Below are positions 1 to 9,400 of a stretch of DNA of 13,024 bases, one piece after another. The notes below the pieces were generated by a model, which was not told the origin of the DNA, searched no databases, and saw nothing but the letters and a program-made list of their open reading frames with translations. Numbering within the stretch: the first letter of the stretch is position 1; every line of letters starts with the position of its first letter. A program made the translations under genes and the position numbers. Origin of the DNA: Candidatus Omnitrophota bacterium. Its GTDB lineage: Bacteria; Omnitrophota; Koll11; Zapsychrales; Aceulaceae. The stretch is taken from NCBI GenBank assembly GCA_029931885.1, contig JAOZRJ010000019.1, positions 1 to 13,024 on the forward strand, read 5' to 3'.

Positions 1-480
1 TTATTATTCTCTATCGCTGGTGATAATGATGATAGCGATGGATGGGCTTATACAAGCGCAAGTGATTTTGTTAACGGATTAGATAAAGCAGTTACGTTAG
101 ACAATCAACTTGAAACACGCAGACAAGCAGTTGCAAAGGTTTTTGGAATTGATGTTGATGCTCAGAATAACTATACCGAAGAGTACAGAGATCTACTATT
201 CGACACAACTGGCGACAACGATGATTCTGACGGTTGGGCTTATACAACAGCAAGTGATTTTGTTAACGGATTAGATAAAGCAGTAGCTTTAGATGAAAGC
301 CTTAATGAAAGTCATAGAATTAAGATTGAAAAAACTTATGGAATTAACCTTGAAGATCAGTCTTTTGATAACGAGGAATACCGAAATATTATATTCGCAA
401 TTACCGGTGATAATGATATTAGTGATGGCTGGGCATACACAACACCTGCAGCCTACACCAACTTTTTAGACCGTGTTAAG
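1..480 (+). repeat. End of a tandem array of 64-65-residue repeats with an acidic GDND-DSDGWAY loop
   Basis: Three copies of a protein repeat are visible. The conserved Gly of the loop is at residues 7, 71 and 136, a spacing of 64 and then 65. The loops read GDNDDSDGWAYTSASDF, GDNDDSDGWAYTTASDF and GDNDISDGWAYTTPAAY, followed by a helix with NGLDKAV in copies 1 and 2. The first copy is cut by the window edge, so the array continues upstream; the third loses similarity after residue 160. Codons differ at many synonymous sites (for example gat/gac and ggt/ggc in the loop) while the amino acids stay fixed, which points to old copies under protein-level constraint. The acidic D/N-rich loop resembles calcium-binding loops of the EF-hand, dockerin or thrombospondin type-3 kind, but the spacing does not fit the canonical 12-residue EF-hand loop. 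Calcium binding is therefore only a possibility; a surface stalk or adhesive array is an alternative. Confidence 0.8.
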
Positions 481-3400
481 GGAATTATTGTTTCCGAAAC
501 AGGCAATCAGAAAAAGACATTCATCTATACAAATAAAGAAGCGCAGTTGCAAGTTGTATCTAACGGAAGAGTTGTTAGTAGAGATTCATACAAGGTAAAA
601 GGTTCTAACGTAATTGTTTCAATTAATGGAAAGCTTTACGAAATAAGCATTGATGAGTTAAGAGCTTCAAATCTTGACTTTTATGCTGCTAAGAAAAGAT
701 ATACAGGCCGTAATGTAAGGATTGAGGAGATTATATTTAATAATGAAGATGCAAGCCTTATAACAATAGAAGATACTAATTCAGGTAGAACATACCGAGA
801 AATCGTCTCTGCAGAAATCGAACCAGGATATATGTTCTCTGGAAAAACTGTTGCCCGAGTTTACAGCATGCCGCAAATCGTCAAGGGAGAGAAAACATAC
901 GGCATTATAGTAGTTAGCCTTGATGAAACGGTTGGAGATGTTTTTGATGAAGAAACAATTGAAAGAAACGGATATTCATCCGATGCGACGGTTGAACGTA
1001 TTTATTACTTTGATGAAGGATTTAATCTAAAAGAGCAGACAGGATGGATAGTTAATACAGGAGAGTATTCCTTAGAATTATTGGACAACAGCGTTATTAA
1101 TTTTGATTTGATTAAACAAATTAATCTTGAAGGCAACCTTGAAAGAACTTTTGGTATTGATATGGATCAGAATGAAATAAGAATTAAGTTTGATCAGGAA
1201 GTTTTTGAGATTAAAGATATAAATGGTTCATCAACTTATGTAGCTGAAGAAGGCGAAGAAAACAATACTTATCGCGCAATTCAAAGAGTTTCTATATCTC
1301 AAGCAATCGATTATGAAGATTTATCAGAAAATTGGAGAAATGGAATTGAAGCAAGTATTAATAGTATTCAAGAAATGTTCCCGACTGCTGTTATGCCTGA
1401 TGCTCATCAAGATTTGACTTGGACTCAGATTATTTCTCTTGGGCCAAATGGTGAACGCATTGATTCTTCATATCAGGCTTTCGCAGATGATGAGCAGCCG
1501 TTAATTAAAATCCATAACGGTTTAGCAGATATTGTTTTTGACTTAGGTCAGGATCGATATAGTTTACGATATGATTTAGATCCTGCCAACGCTTGGAGCA
1601 ATCCATTGTCACTGTCTTATCAAATTGATGAAGATGGATGTGATGCATTGATTGTCGATTTTTATAAGAAACCAGTTATGTTTATTGAGAGACGTAATTT
1701 GGCTGATAAATTATTAGAAGGCAAGTGGCATGTCCGTGCTAGAAATGGTGCAGCTGATGTTCTCTTTAATGAAACAAATATTCCTGGTGTTGTAAACTTT
1801 GTCGGACAAATTAATTCTGTAGGAAATTTACCTGGAGATCTTAGGGTAGAGAGAAAAGAGTATTTTGAATATGAAAAAGTCAATGGCTACTCAAGAGCGT
1901 TATTAAAGGTTTTTGAGATTCCATCAGTTTCCTTAACTGAGTATATTATTCGCTCTAGCAGGTCTTCTGAAGAAAAAGAAGTTGGACGCGGTACGTTAGA
2001 AGAGATTCAATGGAGCGAAGGACTTATTCGCTCAAATAATACAGTTATTTTCTATGGTCGTGAAGAGAGTCAATTCCTAGGAAAAATTTCTAGAACTCTT
2101 TGGCGTAACTTTAACGGTGATGTTCTTATTCAAAAAGAGCAGGATGGCACACTGACGACTATTTTTGAATTTAATCACCATAATGTTGGTGCCAGATCAT
2201 TTAGCATAGGATCAGATGAGAATAATCAGCCTGTTGTTAATAGACATTCATGTTATTTAGGCCGCACACCGCAAGGACTGTTTACCTTTATAATCATAGA
2301 AGGAGTTTATCAGGCAGCTGATGCTGTTAATGATAGCTTGATTACAGTTGATAATATTCATCCGGAAAATGATTATGTTGTTTTAGAAAACGCTCAGATT
2401 ACTGCCCGAGGTATTAAGAATATTTCTGTTCAGCTTAAAGATGGAGAAGGAAGGCTTATGGGAGTTTTATCTGATTATCAGGGTAGCATTCCGGAGTTAA
2501 TGAATTTTCTAAATCAATATCAAGCTGAGGAATCAATGAATGCTTACGGTAGAAGTATTATGAATGAATTTAGGGAGATTACTTTTATTGGTCAAAGAGG
2601 GGATATTACAACAACCAGAGAAATAAGGAGAAATTATACATTTGCAGTTAAAAGAAATGAAGAAGGAAATATTTACGAAGATTTTAAATATTATTTAACA
2701 GTAGAGGAAGATGCTATAGGTAATTTAAGTGTGGTTAACTTGAAAGAAGATGTAATAGCTTCAAGTGGTAATCCTAGAATATTTGAGACTATGGATTGCA
2801 AGGATGAACCAGTTTTAGTTGTGGCTTATGATGTAGAAGACACAAGAAGAGAAGAAAGAGGTCTTTTTGGCCGTGTGTTTAAGTTGTCAGATGGGAATTT
2901 GTTAGCAGAATATCATAATGGAACCTTAGGGGATAAAAAGCACAAGATTCTTTTCTTTGATGTTTATGGGTTTCCATGGGAGACATATGAATTAAATGAG
3001 TATAATTATTTTCAATTACCAAAGTTTGATGATGTGTTACAGGATGAAGAAGGTTCTTTAAAAGTTAAGACTACAGAACACATTGTTATGATCGTCGACC
3101 CTGAGTCTGCCAAGATAGATCCAGTATTTTTGACTAGAGATGAGAGTAGGCAATCATTACATATGTTATATGTTGTTTGGGATGTTGATGTAAGGGAAGA
3201 TTTCTCAGCAAAAAGAATTCTGAATATGGATGATATGTATATTTTTGGTTCTGATGCGTTGCAAGGAAAACAGGGCCGTCGAGTAGAGTTTATTCCTGAG
3301 ATGGAAGGATATATTAGCAGTCACAGTATTATTGCTAATATGGAGGATGCTTTTGCCTTTGCGGAACGTGGCGGAAATGTTTTTGTTAGGAATAATAAAA

Positions 3401-6400
3401 TACTTGAAATAAGAAGTCAGCATAATAAGATCGCTAGTCATTATCCAGAAGGTAGCATAAAAGAATATTTTGAAACTTATGACAAAATTAATAGCAAAAA
3501 TGATTTTAGAACATTATTCTTTGGTTTAAAGGTAACAGATAACTTGATATATGTTTATATTGCAACTGGTGCAGTTGGTTTTGTAGTTATTACATTTTCT
3601 GCAATTCTTGGATTATTGAGCATTACAGCGTTAATTTCTACTATTCATTTTCTAAAACTAGGAGAGACAGAAAGAGGATTAAAAGCAGAAGAAAGAATAA
3701 AAATCTTCTTTAATAATGTTTTCTGTGGTTTTCTTAAGCCAATTTTTTCTATATTGCCAAGAATTGTATTTGGTATTTTTGTAGGAGCTATGTTAGGCGG
3801 AATAGAAGGAGGAATTATTACAGGAGCTACTATAGTTGGCATAATTATTGGTGCAGCATTCATGGCTATACACCCTTTGATTATTAATGTGATTTATAAA
3901 ATTTATAAGAGACATACGCACAGGACGATTAAGCGAACAATTAATCAGTATGTTGCTCAAAGATTTGATAGTTGGAAAATTAGAACAACGGCATGGATTA
4001 ATCGTCATTTAATTGCTTCTGGAGGATTTAATGATTATCTAGCCAGGTTATATGATTATAATTTAGATGCTTTGATTGATCATTATTACTCTAAGAAAAC
4101 AAGTGAGCATGAAGAGCATCCATCAAGGGTTGAGGTTTTGAATGCGAAAAGTGAGCTTGTATCAAGCGACGAAGAGTCAAAATATAGATTTATAGAGAAA
4201 TATTTTATTAATCCGATTGCACAACTTATGTTAATTCTTGAAACTGATCAGCAAAGTATATCTACCGAATATGATAAAGGTAAACGTCCCGAAGAGTTAA
4301 TAAAGTTTTATAAAGATAAAAAAGATGGAAGAATTTATTATGTCTTTAAGGATCGAGATATGAGGAGAGTTTTTGAGAATTTTATCAATGAGGAAGGCGC
4401 AGAAACAAATTTAGTTCTTGATGATCCAATAATAAAATATGGGCTTAATCGATATTTGATTTTGGAAGAGGTAGTTTTAGAAGATGGTAAGAAAGAAAAA
4501 AGGTTTGTTGTCAGAACTGGAGATAAGAAAAAGTTAGAATCTTTACAACCGGAAGGAAAACGATCAGGTGATGTTGTAGAAGATATCTTAATGGACATGA
4601 AAGTAGCGCAAGCAAAAAGATATGCAGAAGAAGGGCTGAAGCAGCCTTATTATCCAGTGGAACTAAACAGATTGGTTGAGATAGGCTTTGCTGTTATAAC
4701 TTTAGCCTTTTTATTATCTGGGTTGTTTATAATTTTCTCCGGAATAACCAGTTCACTCTTCACTGTAAAAATATTGGGAGATCTTTCCTTGAGAACGTGT
4801 TTATTTTCTGGAGGAGTAATGATATTCTTTGCGGCTAAGATTCGGGGATTAAGAAAATTTGCTGTATTTCATATTGTTGATTGGTCGAGAGCTCTTCTTA
4901 GGATATTGGTTACAAGAGAGAATTATAAAGGTGATGTAATAATAAAGAAAGATTTTCAGAAAGTAGGATTTTCTGATAGCGAGATAGACAAATTATGGAA
5001 AAAATTAGAAAAAAGGAAAATAATAAAAGAAGAAATAAGAGATAGTTATATTAAGCAACAAGAGAATATAGTTGGAGTTGTTCAAGATGTCTTTGAGGCG
5101 TTATTTGAATCAGATCAGCATTCAACTGAATATGACAAGAAATTAGAAGAATTTAGAAGAGAATTAGATGAAAATGAAGAGACTTCTAAGAAAATTTACG
5201 ATATTTTGAGAATGAAATATTCACGAGCAAAGCAAATAGCTATTAAAAAGAATTTTTTTAAACAATACTATACTTGGTTGTTTTATTCAAATGTCATTAT
5301 CTGGTCTGCAGGTATTTTCTTTGCTGGACCAGCATTGCCTGTATTTGCATGGATTCCAGGTATATTTCTGTTAATACTTACTACTCGAGAATCTATTAGA
5401 AGCTGGTGGTATTTGTTTACAGAAGCTGCGACAAGATCAATTCAAAAGAATCAGAAATGGTTTGCGTATAAAAAGTATTCAGATATAGATAAAAAAGGTT
5501 TGGGATATATCAGAGAAAGTCGTCTACTTGGAAGAATGTATAAGAATGTTCTTATTGAAGATACTTTGTTAGCTCGTCATTTTATTACGGAAGAACAAGC
5601 TCTTCTATTGAAAAAAGTTGTTAATCAATCAGGAAGCAAAATGCCCAAGATTGTTCCAGGATTGAGTCTTCATGCAGAGATAGAAATTGTTCAGTGGTTT
5701 AATCTGGTTGTTATGTCAGTAGCAATTGAAAAGGGAAGCCTTGAGCGATTAGAAAGAAAGCTTTTAACGGATTATCCTCTTAGAAAAATGATGCCTTCGG
5801 TATTTAAAGGAACGGGAAAGGGGAGAATTCTTCCTCTTATTGATTTTCTAGATGCGACAAAACATAGAAAGTCAGGAAAATTTGTTAATTCAGGTTTTGG
5901 ATTATTTAAAACTGAATTTAAGAAATTATGGGAAATATATCTTGAAAAAGAATGGAAAAAAGTTTTGCAAGACAAAGGAATGAGCGAAGATGTAATAAAG
6001 GACGTTTTTAAAGAAATAAAAGATAAGCATTTAACCTTAAGAGATACAGTTGATATTTTGTTGCTTGCAGAAAAGATAAGCGATAAAAAAGAAAGGGTTA
6101 AGATAATAAAGAAATTGCGAGAGGCAAAGCAATATGATGAAAAGATTGAAGAACAAATAGAACAGTTGCAAAGAGACAAGGATAAAATTATATCTAAGGG
6201 TCAAAAAGAGGCTACAGATCTTAAAGATAGTGAGACGTTAAAAGGCAGAGAGCTTAATGAAAGAATTGATGAGATTAATGACAGGCTTGTAAGAGAAACA
6301 GATAAGATAGCAGAAAAGATTCTTAACCTTGAAGCGCAATTTGGCATGACTATTCTTTCAATAGCATTACTTGGCAAAGAAAATCCATCTGACAAAGATA

Positions 6401-9400
6401 AAGCAGATATTGCAAGAAGACGTAAAGAAATAAAAATGAAAATTATTATAGAATGGATAATGTTTAGGTCTGATGGATATTTAAAGACTCTTAAAAATGC
6501 TGAGTTAGCAGCTGAGGCAACTTACAGGGTAGTTTTGGTAGAGAAAGCAATAGCAGAAAAGCTTGCTACGCCTGAGGATGCCGAGAACGAGCTTGCAAAG
6601 GTTTGGAAAACAATACTTTCCGAGTCTGTCCGAGGTAGAATTGAAAGAAGAAAGGCACTTAAAGAAAGAAGTGTTAGAGAAGAAGGAAAGAAAAAGGGAT
6701 GGAGTGAAGAAATAATTAAGGAAAAGATATCCAAAATTTCAGAGGAAAAAGAAGATCCAAAAGAGATGTTGGCGAATCTTGTTCGCGCGAGAATTATATT
6801 TAGAAAAAGGAAACAAATAGAGAAACAGGGAAAAGAAGAGAAATGGAACAAGGAAGAAATTGAGCAAAAAATAAGTATGATGGAAGAAAAGGTTAATGGC
6901 ATAGAAAGCGAGAAATTAGATGATAATCTTCCAGAAGATGCAGAGAAATTTTATGAAGAGCTTGGTTTAGCCGAGTATTTACAGTTTGTTCATGTTCATA
7001 TTGGTATTGACCCTGATAATGAGGAAGGTAATTGGGGCGGAGATGAAGCTATTAGTTTGATGGAAAACTTTGTTGAAGGTGAAGGCAAAGATTATGTTTT
7101 CAATAGGTCAGGAAGTAAGATTATTATGTCTGTGCATGACCAGAAAGAGCCAGATATTATGCCAGAAACTGGTGCAGAATATAATTATGATAAAGAGAAT
7201 GGAAAGAAATGGAAAATTAAGACTGATAAGTGGTCTATAACTTATAGATTTATTGAACCTTACTTGTCAGATAGAGGGTGGGAAGATGCAATGATCTTTA
7301 ATCTTGATAGAGACCAGTTTTTCTGGCCTTCTCATTGGTTTTTACTTCCAATTATTAATACTCAAATGCAAGATGATGAAACATTGGGTGGATTTATGAC
7401 CAGGTTGATTGATACAGTTGGTTATGTTGGCCCTGTTGCGGCTGATCATAAGGTTGCTGAAGATGTATGGAACACTCGAATTCTCCCTGCAGAAAGTATG
7501 ATAGGAACACACGCCTTCTACGGCCCAGGTATTGTTCGTTGGAAAGTTATGAAAAAATGGGGCGCTATGATTAGTAATATTGAAGATACTGGCGCTGCGC
7601 ATGAAGCTCAAATGGCTGGATATAGAATGGAGTCTACTCCACATATTTTGTTTGGTAGGCCTCGCGAAATGCTTCAAGGTTCAATTCTTGCATTTCAGAT
7701 GAGATTTGGTGGACTTGTTTTAGATGAGTTTAGAACAACACATTTCCAAAGAGTAATGCTAACAGATCAGCTTCATTGGACAGAGAAGTTAACATTATTT
7801 GAGAATTTTGATTTTTACTTTAATAAACCGTTGGTTCCAATTTATAACTTATTAATCTTTCTTTTTGCTATGTTTTTACCATTTGCTTCTTTTAGTTATT
7901 TGGCATTTCCTTTATTCTTTGTTATTCTTCAGTATGTTATGGCTGAGGCGATTACTGCAGGAGGTGTTAGATTATTTACAAGTCAATATGGATTATTAAA
8001 AGGTATTTTAATGTATTCTAAGAGAATGTGGAGTTTGGTATTTACATTTGGCGTTTTGATTCCTTTACATGATTTTAAGACAAGAGATGCTTTAGAGGGA
8101 ACTGCGGGTCTTTTTGAAGGCGGCATTAAGGAAATTTGGTATCCAACTTTTACATTTGAAGAGCTTTATAACAAATATAGATTATCAATAGAATGGGGTG
8201 TTTCTCTTCTTATTATAATGCTTTTTACTCCTGCGCATCCTTTAGCAATCGCAGGACAATGGTTTTTCTATCTTCTTCCTTTTGTTTGGATATTTGGCGG
8301 TTTTATGAAAAATGGTTTTTCAAGAAAAGGTATCAATATTAGTATAATATCCACCCTTGCTTTGTATTTGGCGAGCCCATTGTCTTTTATGCAAATTATT
8401 CCTCTTTCATTATTATTAGCAATTCCTTGGGTGATTACATTTGTAGCTGTGGCTATAAAAGAAGTGTTTATAAAAGCAGAATCGTTCTCAAAATCTCTTG
8501 AAAATATTTATGATTATTATGTTAAAGATAAGTTTATTAAAGGTGTTACTCATGGTATTCTTGCAGGATTATTTACAGTTTTTGAGCTTACCCTTAAAGT
8601 TTTATTTATTGATGTTTCGGGTGAGGGAATATTTGAATGGTTTTCTAAAACTAGAAAGGGAAAAGAAAGCAAGGCAGACAAAGATGGATTATCTTTAGGA
8701 GAGTTTTATCAAGGGGTTAATCCTGGAAGAGTTAAAAATAAAGAAAAAGTGGAAGACAAAGCAAAGTTTGATAGCGCGGAGAAAAGAAATATATTTAAAA
8801 CTTATGCAAGAATTTATGCTGTTTTTATTTGGGCAATAGCTGTTACTTTGGCAGTTGCAAGAATATTTGGTTTTACAGCTGTTATTGCTACGATAAATTC
8901 ATTTTTTGTTATTATCCCCGCAGTTGTTGTATTTGGAGTGTTTATTGGTATAAATACTAATCGTATTAAGAAGGGGTCAAGGGCTGAATATCAAAAAGGT
9001 ATAATAGTTGAAAAAACCAATTGGATAAAAGCTTTCAGGCTTAGTATAGCTTATAGTGTAATCGTTGTTATATATTTTCTAAGTGATTTATCCAGTGAAT
9101 TCCGCCATAAGTTGTCGCAAGGCGAGAAATTAAAACGTTCAGAGGAAGCAAAGAAAGGTATGAAAGTAAGGAAGAAATTTTCGTCTTCTTCTAGTTCGAT
9201 CAATATAGAAAAAGGAATATCAGCAAAACAACAGTCAAGCACTCCGACCCTTGCTCAAATTATTGAGCGTTTACGAAGCATTGATTTACGTAAGATTGTT
9301 TCAACAAAGAAATTCGCCCTTTACTCAGGCCCTCCAGGAGGAGGAAAAGGAGAAATTTGGACACGCTTTGAAGAAAGATATTCTGACATCATCAGCAAAT

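Noticed and set aside
1..480. CRISPR or short DNA repeat array at the left edge
   Set aside because: The similarity is at the protein level with silent differences between copies and a 192-195-bp period; repeats lie in a continuous coding frame.
5803..5856. Possible extra P-loop KGTGKGRILPLIDF (residues 1936-1949)
   Set aside because: The Gly or Ala required four residues before the Gly-Lys pair is missing (Val there), and no second nucleotide-binding motif follows.
5772..6902. Long open frames on the minus strand (about 5772-6179, 6201-6395, 6522-6902, and shorter ones elsewhere)
   Set aside because: They are antisense to the Lys/Glu-rich coding strand. Purine-rich sense codons give Phe/Ser/Leu-rich antisense frames with few stops. 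Their proteins are low-complexity, have no motifs and lie wholly inside the large frame.
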